DNA of 64,000 bases from Yamagishiella unicocca (lineage: Eukaryota > Chlorophyta > Chlorophyceae > Chlamydomonadales > Volvocaceae). Below, piece after piece: positions 1 through 20,122 of the stretch. Numbering within the stretch: position 1 is the first letter of the stretch; every line of letters starts with the position of its first letter. Made by a program: the position numbers and the translations under genes. The notes under the pieces were generated by a model, which worked only from the letters and a program-made list of their open reading frames with translations, searched no databases and was not told the DNA's origin. The stretch lies in NCBI GenBank assembly GCA_003116995.1, contig BDSL01000043.1, positions 186,001 through 250,000 of the forward strand, read 5' to 3'.

Positions 1-392
1 AGGAGGGCAGGGGAGCGGGCGAGGGATGGAAGCCGATGTGCGGGTCGCGACGTGCGGATGTGTATGGTGCAGGCAGTGTTGGCGTGGTGGCGGTGGCCGC
101 ATGGTGGGCTGGCTGGGGATTCGGGCGGCTGGGCGGCGGGGGGGGGGAACTCTGCTGGAGTGAGGTTGCAGAGGCTTGGGGGGGTGGCATGAAGACCGGT
201 TACACGAGGCTTGGGGCGGGGGGGGTGCGCCGCCCTGCTCCTGAGGCGCCAGCCGCCTCTTACACCCCTGGCTTCGTCACCGCCAGCATCAATCCTCAGC
301 AACAACGACGGCGCGTGGTCTAATTGTGTGCCTTGATATCGTAAAGTGGATTGGTATTAAAGGACACCAATAAATGTTTCTCTGCTGCGCAG

Positions 393-1333
393 GCGGGCGC
401 TCGCGATACCGCGGTGCTGGCCAACCCCAACGTGCCTGTCACCATCTACACAGAAGCCGTGGCCAAGCAGACGTATGGTGAGCGCCGATTGAGTGCTGTC
501 CGTTGAGCGGTCCCTTGGATGGGGGGGAGATCAACGAAAGGCGGGTCGGGCGGCGAGGGGATGGCCATAGGGTGATGCTCTGCGCAAGGGCAATTGTCTT
601 GGTCGTAGTACGGCGTAGGCAAGCGGCCGCAAAATGCTAGTCGCACCGTCGGAAGCCCGTGTCCGCGCCAAGTGCCGTACGATGTCAGCTACCGTCGGTG
701 GCATTACGAAATTTACGATGCGCCCGGGGCAGCTTGCTTGATTGGGTACATGGTTTGGCACGGACATCGCGCTCGCTGAGCTAGGAAGCTCTCAACGGGA
801 GTCCTGCCCTGAGCGCCAGCTAGCGCGTTGAGCCTGTGCCTCAACCCTTTCCTGCAACCTGGCGGTGTGCTCGTGTCGGAAATGGGCGTACTGTCGAGTA
901 GCGGTAGTCTGCAGGATGTGCCGTTTTAAGCGCACTGCGCATCATCAGCGCCATCGGCACCGTCACTGCGCCCTCCTTGGGCCCTCCTGGTCATCCCTAC
1001 CGCACCCAAGTCTACCTGATGCTGTGTAATGCGACATTACCCTAACCCCCTTGCCCGGGTCTTTCTCGAACCCTCCCATGCACTACTCCCGGTGTGTATT
1101 GCTGCACCGCCGCAACCCCCTTGCTGCCCCCTCCCCCCCGCCTTCCCATGTCGAGTTACCTGTTCGTTTATGCCACCCCCCCCCCCGCCTTCCCACACAC
1201 CTCGTAACAACGACGACCTCCAGGCGGCGTGTTCCCAGGAACAACCACGCTCAACACCTCGTCGCCGTTCGGCAAGGCCACCAACTTCAGCAAGCCCATT
1301 TCCGACTACAGCAAGATCGTGGTGGACGAGTAG
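393..1333 (+). CDS. 3' end of an unidentified gene (last two exons)
   Basis: Two exons are visible, 393-477 and 1224-1333. The 5' part of the gene lies left of the window or was not resolved. Phase closes across the intron (TAT G|GC GGC), giving a C-terminal peptide with PNVPVTIYTEAVAKQ, then GGVFPGTTTLNTSSPFGKAT, ending SKIVVDE and TAG. The style (short Thr/Ser/Gly turns and a Phe-Gly-Lys motif) is reminiscent of small axonemal microtubule inner proteins, but this is only an impression and no family is assigned. The upstream intron carries a donor-side module B near 186-213, and the 478-1223 intron carries the inverted module B near 1146-1175, so both introns belong to the inverted-repeat family described elsewhere. 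The exons are well supported; the function is unknown. Confidence 0.5.
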
Positions 1334-3556
1334 AGCGGCAGTAGCAGCAGCAGCAGCACGGGAGTCTGGTGGGGGCCGGGGACGGACGAGTAGGGCGGCA
1401 GTAGCCGGACCAGCAGCAGCAGCAGCACAGGCGTGTGTATGTGTTTATTTGGGGGGAGGGCGGGACAGACCGATGTGACGCGCTCACGCGCCGCCCTGAT
1501 GGGCAGGCAGATGCAGGTTTTTCCGTTTATGAACAATTATCGTGTCGCAGCTATGTATTGTTTGTTTCCCATGGGAGCAGCGCAGCGGGCAGAGGAAGGG
1601 GTCGTATTGAACGCCCATGATGCGCGTGTATGGATCCGTTTAGGTAGGCGCGGTTCGGAGTGCGAAGGGCCGCCTTTTGGGGGTTAAGAGGTCGTCCTTG
1701 GGGGCCCTGGTGGGGGCTTCGAGGCCAGTGCGTGGCATAAGAGGGGGCAAGGGAGGGAGGCAGAGCACCCGGCGGCGCTGTGGGGGCGTCCCATCCAAGG
1801 AGTGGTGCGGGAGCGAGGTGTGGCTGCGCCAGCAGCGGGGGAAAAAACCTGGATGAGCGGTCGCTTCCTCCGCGTATTTGTGGGCGCGTTCCCCTGGTTG
1901 GACGAGATGTAACAACGCGCCTCGTCTACTCGCCGTACCTTCACTTCGTGTACTCGCCGTACCTTTACCTCGTGTACTCGCCGTACCTTTACCTAGTGTA
2001 TTGTTCGACAGCGGCCGCGCGTTTCGACGGAGGATAAACGCGGAACATGGGGGGTTCAACTGAATTCTTGTTTGACTTGGGGCCGCATCAAGCCCACGGC
2101 AGTCCTTTGTTTATGCGGGTTCCCCACGCGCGGCTTACACGGGTCAGGGTCTGCAACACAGGCAGCAGTAAGAGGGCAGGGGCAACAGATCCACGGGTAA
2201 CAGACGACCGGGGAAAGGGGCTAGGGGCAACGGACGTCCGCAGGGGTAGTCGCAGCTGGGTTACCGTAACCGCGCCTGAATTAACTGGCAGAGGAAGAGG
2301 CAGGGGCCGCTCGTTCAGCGATCCCTCCCGCTCGGCGCTGCCCAAGTAAGCGCAGCGCTGCTGTCGTGCCCGCCCGCGCGCGCAGTGTAGAAAGCATGGT
2401 GTCCGAACGTAAAGCGCACGTGAGGTAAGCATGACGTGGTAGACTCATCTGGCAGCCAGGCACGCCGGGGATGTGTTCCCGCGCCCGAAAGCCACAACCC
2501 GTGGTGCAGGACCGCATGTAGCGGTTCCCCCCTCACTGGCAATTAAATCCGTTGGACACGTTGGATTCGTTGGATCCGTTGGACCTGTTAGTTTCAGCGT
2601 TACATGGTTATGTTCGCCAATTGCCGGTAAGGGAACTGGCGGACAACACAAGAAGCGCCATCCCAAGGAGTGGCGATGGAAAGTTTTTTGATCGGACGCC
2701 CCTTTCAGAAAGGCAACCGGTGGACAGGTACGGCAGCATGGACGGGCAGCATGGACGAGCGCATCGGCACGCCCGTGTTAACGCTCTCGGCTATGTAATA
2801 AATCACTCTCACTACACCAAACACCTATCTGTCTGGAGCCCACCGTAACAGGTACAACAACCACCTATCTGGCTACACCCAACAATGTACATGGTCATGA
2901 CTAGGCTTCCTGATAGCAACAAGCTCGCATGCCATTCCGTAATTCCGACAGCGTGGCTGCCTTATTTGTTAGCTATGTTAGTATCCCTGGTAAACGGTCC
3001 GTTCGCCCCAACACCTATAAACCGTACCCGCACAGTATGAGGCGCCAGCATGAACTGGCAACCCGATCATTGTGAACGACACGCAATGCCCTTCCAATCA
3101 ATACAATGCACATTGGGTTCAGCTACTTCTCCAGGTCTGGACGGCTCGTTCGTGGGATTGCAACCAACCCACTAAGAAACGAAAACAGCAGGTACGGTTC
3201 CACCAGCGCCGGTGAGCGAGGAACTGCTGCTCCCAGACCCGGCGTCGGTGGTAACTTGAAAACCACGGTCCAGAACGGACGTAATAACATGATTGATGCA
3301 GGCGGCAGACCCCTGGTGCGCACTGATGGACAAGCAGTAATCCGTGCGCAGGCCAATGCGGAAAACAACGAACGCCGTGCACGGCGCGGTAGTGCCACAA
3401 GGCCCACGTAATCCAATTCCATCGTACGGCAGCGAGCGAGCGCCCCTTCAGTGGCAGCTAGCATCGCGGCGTTTATTGACGACGTATCACGTATATACCG
3501 TTGACCTTGCGCTGCTAAGGATACAAGCGCTTAGATAGGCGCGCCACTTGGCCATC
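1334..3556. other. 3' UTR of the first gene and intergenic DNA
   Basis: No further exon is supported. Just after the stop the sequence around GACGAGTAG is repeated once about 60 bp downstream, with (CAG)n runs. A possible Chlamydomonas-type poly(A) signal TGTAA lies at 1908-1912. A ~28-bp unit containing ACTCGCCGTACCT is repeated three times at about 1925-2000. A degenerate 12-bp GTTGGATNCGTT repeat lies at about 2549-2590. Nothing recognisable was seen from 2700 to 3556. Confidence 0.5.
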
Positions 3557-5565
3557 TCATATAAGCAGGGCAAACAGGCAGACCAGAGCAGCCAAGAGGC
3601 TGACCACCAGTGACGAGGCGGGCACAATGGCGACGGCGTTGCCGCCGCCACCGGAGTTATCAATGGGGAAGTTGGGCTGGAGGTTGAGGTAGGTGTCGTA
3701 CTTTGCGACGTCGGGTACGAAGGTAGCTGCGTAGTCCTCGCAGGCGGTCGAATTCAGTGCCACACACTGGTTCGTCGCGTTGTTCACAGCCTGGACCCAA
3801 CTGCATGAAATGCATGAAAGGCGTGGGGAGAGACGAGGGGTCGGGGCGAGCTTCACGCAGCCGCTGAAAGGAGGGGGGGATGCTCATCACATCAGCCCCC
3901 AGGCGAGGGGTGGGCGGCACGATACGTGCGTGCATTACCCCGCCCATACAAACAACCTACCTGACCTACCGTTGGCCCCTGCAGCCGTACTCAATCCCAT
4001 TTAATGCAACCAACCAACTAACCAACCAACTCATGAGGGTCCAGCCCCAGACAGATCCAACTCACGGGTCGGCTGGGTTCAGCAGCACGTCGACGCCGAA
4101 GTTCTCGGCAACCGAGCACGATTCCGCCAACCAGGCGCAGCCCAGAGTGGTCTCGCAGCTGCTACGGGTCGTGGCCGCGTCGCAGGCTTGCAAGATGCTT
4201 TTGAACCTGTTCGCTCCGCTGCAAGTCCCGTAGAGGTCAGTGACGACGGGGAGCATGACGTCGGTAACGCCGCCCTGCACGCGCGAAATCGAAGGGGCCA
4301 CGGGTTTGTTTGGGAGCTGGCGGAATGGAGCGGAGGACACTGTGGGCGAGGGGCATGAAGACAAGGTTACTCGACATGGGTAGCTAGGATAGCTGGCGGA
4401 TACCCTCCGTTGGGGGGAGGGGAGGGGAGGGCATCTGTACACGACCCACGGGCGGCGTGCGCGCGCCTTGTGGACGGCCAGCGGGCTATGAGGGCGACGT
4501 GCCTGCCCGGGGAGAGGTAGCTTACCGCGGCTGCCAGGAGCAGCTTTGCCATGAGTCCGGCGATAAGGGTCTCATTGGTGGCCCACTTGGGGCTGCATGC
4601 CCCAACGCTCGGAGTCGCCACTGCGCAGACAGGGGCGGCAGCCAAGCATGAGGTTTCATAATGTCCTGCCAAGTCGCTATCAACCAGCGCCATACCCATA
4701 CCAGGCCCCGGACGGGACCTACCCGAGCTCGTTACGAGGTCCAAGTAGCCAACCGTGAAGTTGTTGGTAACAGCTTGCTGCCAAGCGCAGTTGCTGTTGG
4801 CGCCACAGTCAGCTTGGGTCAATATGGTTGTGCAGGTGATGGCCAGGTCACTCAGGGATCCAGGGCAGTACACAAGCCCGCGCAGCCACTGTCAACGGGG
4901 TGGGGTAGGGAGCCGGAGTTAGCGGGGAGATTGGATACGAGCTTGAGCTGGTGATCACGATGAATGTAACGTTCGCGGTACTTACGCCTGGGTTAAGGAA
5001 GCCGCCGCCCAGGATACATGCCAAGCCGTCCCATTCGCATAACTGCGCAGGATTTGCGACGCAAGTAGCGCTTGTATTATACCCTTCGCAAACCCTGGTA
5101 AGGGCGGCAACACGGCCCAGAAGCCTGCATATGCGGCGAGTCAAGTGCAACGTCAGAGACATGCGACGGAGACAAGCAGACGAAGGGGAAACATGCGACG
5201 GAGACAAGCAGACGAAGGGGAAACTTGCTATACAGGATACAAACACTAGATTTCGACCGAACCTTTGAGTATAAGGATACCCGAAATCCGAAGACTTACT
5301 TCTGACTTTCGGTCGTTGGCACGCCACTAAGGCTTGAAACGAAATCCACGTTAAGGTCACAGCCATTGGATGTTACGACGCATTGTGGCTCAGTTCCATT
5401 GGCAGAGAGCAGCATACGCCCAACTGCAGGCCTCATGTGCCCTACAATGCTGGACGCGCTGAAGGGACGGAACCCAGCCTTGAATGGATACCTGCCATCC
5501 TTCAAGGCATTTACCGACGTCAGGAGGATGCCTATAGCCAGCAGAGCCACTCGAAGTGGTGTCAT
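3557..5565 (-). CDS. CRP-A: Cys-rich secreted/GPI-anchored protein, paralogue of CRP-B
   Basis: Six exons close in phase: 5300-5565, 4986-5124, 4723-4888, 4526-4620, 4066-4274 and 3557-3800, giving 372 aa. The N-terminus (MTPLRVALLAIGILLTSVNA) is a signal peptide. The C-terminus has a Gly-rich stretch followed by a hydrophobic tail ending ALLI, as expected for GPI attachment. The body repeats a module of spaced cysteines ending in C-x-W-x(4,5)-C: CEWDGLAC in exon 2, CAWQQAV in exon 3 and CAWLAESC in exon 5. Several Asn-x-Ser/Thr sites are present. Exons 2, 3, 5 and 6 align with CRP-B at 50352-54574, and the intron phases match (2-0-1-0-2). Two in-frame ATGs lie upstream (5619, 5637), but a TATA-like box at 5643-5651 favours 5565. 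I recognise no named family. An extracellular or wall role is inference. Confidence 0.75.
5150..5222. repeat. Tandem duplication of ~33 bp in CRP-A intron 1
   Basis: A unit beginning ACATGCGACGGAGACAAGC and ending GAAGGGGAA occurs twice in direct succession with no difference I can see. It lies in the first intron of CRP-A, well away from both splice sites. Confidence 0.8.
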
Positions 5566-5642
5566 ATTGGTTAGCTTTGTAGATGGTTTTTGGATCTTGG
5601 GAACGAGGTACTTTTTCATGAAAAACGCAGACAACACCGATC

Positions 5643-5651
5643 ATATATAAA
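5643..5651 (-). promoter_or_regulatory. TATA-like box of CRP-A
   Basis: The minus strand reads TTTTATATATG here, about 80 nt upstream of the chosen ATG at 5565. A start site 25-30 nt downstream would fall near 5615-5620 and give a short leader. This argues against the in-frame ATGs at 5637 and 5619 as the main start. Confidence 0.45.
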
Positions 5652-6689
5652 AACCGTTTGCTACATGAAGACGGTGTTGGTGCGTTATCGTAAGGAACAG
5701 CCGTACAGTAGCGTACTCTACCCTACGTTCTGTCTTCTCAGCGTCTGACTATTGGTGGTTTTCATATACAAAGTTAATAACACCACTACACTATGAGGAC
5801 TCAGCTTTTATTCAAGCCCAATGAAGCACCCTGCCAGCGCCCTGCCCCCCCTCTTTGGTCGATTCGTTAAGCGCGTTGTACGCATTCCGGTACGGCCATA
5901 GAGTGTGCAGGTGGTGGTTTCCAGTGCCTCAAAGGAGGAGTTAAATATAATTATAGATCCCGGACGCAATAGGATTTCCCCTTTTTGTTGCGGTTTCATC
6001 CTACAAAGCTGCCGCGTCACGCGCCGTGTCAGACACTTTGTCCGACTGACTGAACGCAGTTCACTCGCACGCGCTCGCATCGCCGCATGAACACCTTCGC
6101 CCTCTTACGACTATTATTTGCGCTAGCTGCATTGAGGTGAGTTGATACAAGCTGAGGCTTGTACGGTCCTTGAAATCTCACGAACCCTGAAAAAGGCGGT
6201 CTAGGCCGGAAGAAAGTGGAAAACACTGAAGCCAGCTGAGGCTGAAACACTAAATACGCAAGGCTTCCTAGTTTACTCGACCTGTGGGACCTTATCGCAT
6301 GTACGACATGCGCCAAAGCTGTCTAACCTCTTGGGGCCTTGCACCAGAGTCCGTCCCGCCGGTACGTTGCTGCCTCGCTCGCTGCTGGATGGGTTGGACG
6401 GCTCCCTGCTGTTACCCGCATGTATGGTGGGCTCTGTCGCTGTTGAGCTTAACAATGATATGCTTAACGAGCTGGACTAGGGAGCTGCCCAGCAGATAGA
6501 TTGGTCTCGTGGGGACGCGATACCACCTGGGCCTGCTCCGTTGTTCCAACAGTGCGCCCCGGCAGCAGGTATTTGTCCGTTCTTTCATGCCTGATCGCAC
6601 CACCGCTGACGTGCCTCTGGCTGAGGCTTGTCCCCCATTTGAGCCTGTTCCGCAAGAGTAGCTGCCGAACGATCGATCCCAACGTACAC
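5652..6689. other. No gene seen between CRP-A and the retroelement relic
   Basis: Moderate-GC DNA with no supported exon, repeat or promoter other than the TATA-like box just left of it. The last ~300 bp read openly in short pieces in the same frame as the downstream chromodomain relic and may be decayed retroelement, but no catalytic motif was found. Confidence 0.4.
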
Positions 6690-6888
6690 TGTTGAGCGTG
6701 CGGCGGGTCCTGGACGACCCTACCCTACGTGTGGGGACTGGTCGCTGGAAGCACACTACTGTTCATGAGTATCTGGTCAAGTGGGCCGGCTACACCTCGG
6801 AGCACAACTAACCCACTGTAACAGTAACTACTACCAAAACGCCATTCCGAGCCTGCTGCCGGTGCCAGAGGCTGATGACTGTTCGTGC
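6690..6888 (+). pseudogene. Relic of a retrotransposon chromodomain
   Basis: The plus strand reads VRRVLDDPTLRVG, then VHEYLVKWAGYTSEHN, and meets a stop. EYLVKWxGY followed by the E-H-N turn is the core of a chromodomain of the kind carried at the C-terminus of Ty3/gypsy (chromovirus) integrases. About 20 nt past the stop, another frame continues SNYYQNAIPSLLPVPEADD, which looks like the natural continuation and points to an indel. No reverse transcriptase, integrase core or LTR was recognised nearby, so this is a decayed fragment. It could alternatively come from a cellular chromodomain protein, but the stops and frame change argue for a dead copy. Confidence 0.6.
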
Positions 6889-6989
6889 GTTTAAGGCGGG
6901 TTGTGGTTGCCTATGCAACCATACATGATGTAGCCTATGCTGCTGGTAGAAAGGCCTGTTGCCTTACTTCATGATTGGTTGAACGGATG

Positions 6990-7140
6990 GGCCCTTTGCC
7001 GGGTCGTAGAGGATCGGCGTCTGTACGACAGTCTTCTGCGGACTACTGAGCCCTCGCGGAATCCCCAAACCGGTAGTCCTGACTACCACCACGTTTGGAT
7101 TAAGTGGTATACATCAGGCTGCTTCAGCGCAGCATGCTGC
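6990..7140 (+). pseudogene. Second, weaker chromodomain-like relic
   Basis: A frame beginning near 6967 reads LHDWLNGWALCRVVEDRRLY and then SPDYHHVWIKWYTSG. The spacing between VVEDRRLYD and YHHVWIKW is that of the first and last strands of a chromodomain. The match is weak, and the region carries no other retroelement hallmark. It may be part of the same decayed element as 6690-6888. Confidence 0.3.
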
Positions 7141-8052
7141 AGGAACGAAGCGGAAAGGATAGGCGGCGCCTAGGTCCTTGATCTACGTGCTGTGAATGTA
7201 ACCTCCCACTTCAACGCAAAATCCACGAGTTCACATAACGGCATGATGACACAAGCTTACGAATCATTATTGTAGTAGTAATCGTTACAGTGGGCTCGCT
7301 CCGTGGCTTACGCAGCGCTAATACTACTTGTTCAGCAGTATCTTGAATGGTATGGGAGGTAAGCAAGCATGTAAGCGATGGTTTCATTTTCTGAATGGCA
7401 GCAGCTTGATGTACGTGCCCGCGCCTGCACACACGGTAACTCAAGGCTAGGATCCCGGTGGATTGCCGCTACTATCGGGCAGGCAATGACGACGAGCTAA
7501 CGCAGTTCATTTAACAAAACGTATATTAGTGTCAGTCACACGTTTCCATCCATCTCGGACAACAAAACCTATCTAGGAGCTATCTACTTCGGGGGATCAT
7601 CCGTCAACCACACGCACGGGGCGGGTAAGTATGTTGTAAAGCATTGGGAGATTGTGATACCGGTGTGCATCATCGACAGACAACGCCGTTGTACGTAATC
7701 ACGTGTCCATATCCGGTACACGAAATGCAGAGGCGTTGTGTATGCGCGTTGCCTCTCGCCATTATGATGATCTGCGCGATCCCTTACTTGCAGCGAGCAT
7801 CCGGTCGCCGTGCGCTTTGCTCTCGGTTCTGGCATGCTACGTACGATGCCCTACGTAGACAGCAGGTAGACCCGTATCAAAAGAAAAAACGTCGCTGACA
7901 TTGAAAAGCCAAAGCACGCGGCGGTCTGTGTGTGACTTTCTCCATCCTCGATTGACACCGCGGAGGCCGGTCGCTTGCTTGTATGAATATCGACGATCGA
8001 CTTGGGGCAGGTAGACGGACAATCGATAGCCGACGACTGTCTGGGCTGCGTT
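7141..8052. other. 3' flank of the phosphatase gene, no gene seen
   Basis: No exon was recognised. On the minus strand, the direction of the phosphatase gene, a TGTAA (TTACA at 7285-7289 on the plus strand) lies about 760 nt past the stop codon and could be its poly(A) signal. The 3' UTR would then span most of this stretch. Confidence 0.35.
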
Positions 8053-17445
<9,393 letters not shown>

Positions 17446-17490
17446 TTCGCATGCATGCAAGGACTAAAATAAGTAATGAAGACTGTATGA

Positions 17491-17496
17491 TTTATA
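17491..17496 (-). promoter_or_regulatory. TATA box of the phosphatase gene
   Basis: The minus strand reads GTATAAATCAT with TATAAA at 17496-17491, 46-51 nt upstream of the ATG at 17445. This is a suitable position for a short 5' leader. Confidence 0.55.
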
Positions 17497-18628
17497 CAAG
17501 CCCCCGCCAAGGTTTGAGAGTCAAGTGCCGTAAGTAAACTGGTTAAGTATTATTAACGAATCCAGCATGCATATCGGGCATACAGTCCCTTGTTTGTCCG
17601 AGTGTAAAAGTAATGGTTACGCAGCACCCTGCAGCATCTCGCAGATGCCGCCACATAAAAGCACCACGGGCCCTCGTACAATAACAAGCGCCCTTGCCTC
17701 CCCCTTCGTTATCAAGACATCAACCGTCTTCGAAATAAATTAGATCAATTGTATTTCGGTATTGTCTCCTACGTCATTCCATTGTGTCCATGCAGCCAAT
17801 GAACAGCAGGCCGTACCGTACACCTGCTGCCTAGCACAGTGCCACTTCCCTTCCCTTCATACACGCAACATTCTGCTCTGGCGCGAGTCTTCAGCCGCGG
17901 AAGGGCCAGGAGTGCCAAAGGTGTCAACGTGCCATCGGTGTTGCACGCAGCGTAAGGATCCCAGTATAACACCTCATGAATGTGGTACCAACGATAAGCC
18001 TCGTTGGACAACTGCGGCATTGCAAGGGTGTTGTAAGTGTGACCCAAGCCCGCCACGCGCATCTCGCTCCACCCACGTCGTTTGTCCTGCCCTGGGATCC
18101 TGCGGCACTCGCACAGGGAGGTACACCGTGGAAGAGGTACACCGTTGCATACACGTGCCCACCGTGCCACAACACACGACTTGGGCTCGCGGGGCTCGCT
18201 GTCGATGGCCCACGGGTCACACAATGCTCCGCTAGTCCGAGATGGCACCGATTGGGGCTGAGGTTGTACAAACGTTACCATGCAGTGTATAGCCTAAGAC
18301 TTTGCGAAGGCGTCGGCAGTACTTAGCTTGGGTACAACCTTGAGGGTTGAAGCCGTTACTACTTCAGTGGCGAGTCCATATCTATCTACTCACAATTAAC
18401 GAGTGTGTTAAGTATGGCATACCACATGAAACCTGATACCATAATTAACGCATGTTTCAATTGCGAGTGCGGTTGGACTCGCCTAGCTTGACTTGATACA
18501 CAGCAAGCCTTGTGCAGAACTTTTGGAAAACACCAAGATAGCATCTGTTCAATTTACTCGAACGTCCTTCTATTGTTTGGTTAGAAACATCCCAGTTGGA
18601 TAGACTTCTGCAATAGCAACTCCTTACA
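17497..18628. other. Intergenic region, divergent between the phosphatase and the MED4-like gene
   Basis: The two flanking genes are transcribed away from each other, so their promoters should lie here. A 170-codon open frame exists on the minus strand (17769-18281) with stretches such as RWYHIHEVLYWDPYAACN. It has no recognisable domain, no clear signal for translation and overlaps open frames on both strands, so it is not called as a gene. Confidence 0.4.
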
Positions 18629-18629
18629 G

Positions 18630-20122
18630 TGTCCACCCGGAGGGCCAGCTTGCCTTTACCATGCCAAGAAATCTGTGGGCGCTACTTACGCAATGTTATT
18701 GACGCATTTGCGAACAGCAGCCAGCTTCTCGTTCCTGATCGCCTTGACTTTCCCGCAATGATTGACAAACCTCTGCACGTCCTAGCATGTAACGTCGCTT
18801 CAGCATGCTCCAAGCTTCAAGCTGTTGTCGCTGACGAGCTGCAGCCTTCACCGCAGTCGACACCGTCCGTGGCCCCCCATCCCAGCATTGCCGCTCTTAC
18901 CCAATTGCTCCGCGAGCATGGCGACCTGCTATCACGGCTTAGTATCCACGAACTTCCTGGCGGACGGGCCGACGAGCAAGCTGAGGTCGCTGCAGTGGCG
19001 GCTAAGCGGGAGCGGGTGCTGGCGCAAGGTCTTGCCGCGCTGGGCGCTGTAGCGGTATCCATGCGCGCGGTCCTGGACGACGTGGAGGCGCTGGTTCCGG
19101 CTGATAACGGCTACCTTCCCAACGTGCAGGTGCGGGGGCTAGTCTCACAGCCGAAACCGTGTAGCAGCCCAAGGGAGCCCGAGCACAGTGCACCCAAAAT
19201 CCTGTGTTTTTGCAGCTTGCCATTGGAGTCCTTGCCCAGTGATGCTTCCTCGGGTTGGGCCCACAGGCTCGGCTTGTCGGCATGTAAAGCTGACAAGAGA
19301 TGGTCCGGGGAGGAGAGCGGAGCTCCAACCCGGTCCTCACCTCCAGCCCCATCCCCAGCCTCACCTAGCCCTGGGCTTCAAGCCACCTTCCTTACCCTCG
19401 CCGCGCCCCTCATCCGCCCTTCCTTTCCACCCCAACTCGACCGTCCTCGCTTACTGATCCTTCCCCCCCCCCTTCGTCAGCCCTTGCTTACCCCCACCCC
19501 CGCAACTCCCGCAACCCCCGGCCCCCCGGCCGCGCCGCAGGAGATCCTGGCGTTCGGGCATCGCCTGCGCTACACCACCTTCGCCACCACGGGCCTCTAC
19601 AGCGGCGAGCCGGCGCCGCAGCAGCTCCACCTGGACCATGCCGCGCTGTGGGAGCGAGCCCTCGCGGAGCGCCACCAGCAGATGGCCGGCGGCGGCGGCG
19701 GCGCGGCGGCGGCCGCCCCCGCGGGGGCCACGGTGGCGGACCCGCGAGCCGAGGCGGCATGCCGTACGCTGCTAACCAACCTTGTCGACGCCGGCTGGAC
19801 GCCTGAGGCAGGCTTCCCGGAGCCTGTTTTGGCATTCCTGTCCGACATGCCCGGCGCGATGGACGTGCTGCGGCGGCTGGTGGAGGAGCGCTTCTTTGGA
19901 GCTCCAGGGAAGGACGCCGCGGAGGCCGGGGCGGCTGCGGGGAGCGGGGCGGCTGAGGCGTCGGTGGCGGCAGCGACGGCGGCGCCGAGGGCAGCCGCGG
20001 CGGCGGCGGTGGCGCAGACGCCCGCCTCCCGGCTGGTCCGAGAGCTGATGTTGGACGAGGACAGCAACGAGGGGGAGGGCAGCAGCAGCGAGTACACCAC
20101 CACAGAGGACGGATCGGACTGA
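18630..20122 (+). CDS. MED4: Mediator subunit 4-like protein (5' end unresolved)
   Basis: MED4 sits in the middle module of Mediator, which links activators to RNA polymerase II. Two exons are read, 18630-19129 and 19541-20122. The first encodes helical segments (HVLACNVASACSKLQAVVAD, then LLREHGDLLSRL) and a long Ala-rich helix. The second starts EILAFGHRLRYTTFA, which matches the conserved I-x-x-(Y/F)-A/G-H-(R/K)-(I/L) block of MED4. The C-terminus is acidic and Ser-rich (SSSEYTTTEDGSD), again like MED4. An Ala/Gly-rich insert and an extra helical segment (VLAFLSDMPGAMDVLRRLVE) lengthen it. A TTACAG acceptor at 18624-18629 suggests an upstream exon, possibly supplying the A of an ATG. Otherwise the first in-frame ATG is at 18758. 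The 411-nt intron has no in-frame stop. Confidence 0.6.

Noticed and set aside
4275..4343. Earlier acceptor for CRP-A exon 5, adding VSSAPFRQLPNKPVAP
   Set aside because: Joining there puts the downstream Cys module out of frame. The acceptor before GGVTDVMLP keeps phase and aligns with CRP-B exon 6.
17769..18281. 170-codon open frame on the minus strand in the divergent intergenic region
   Set aside because: No domain is recognised and the opposite strand is open over the same interval. A promoter region for the flanking genes is the simpler reading.
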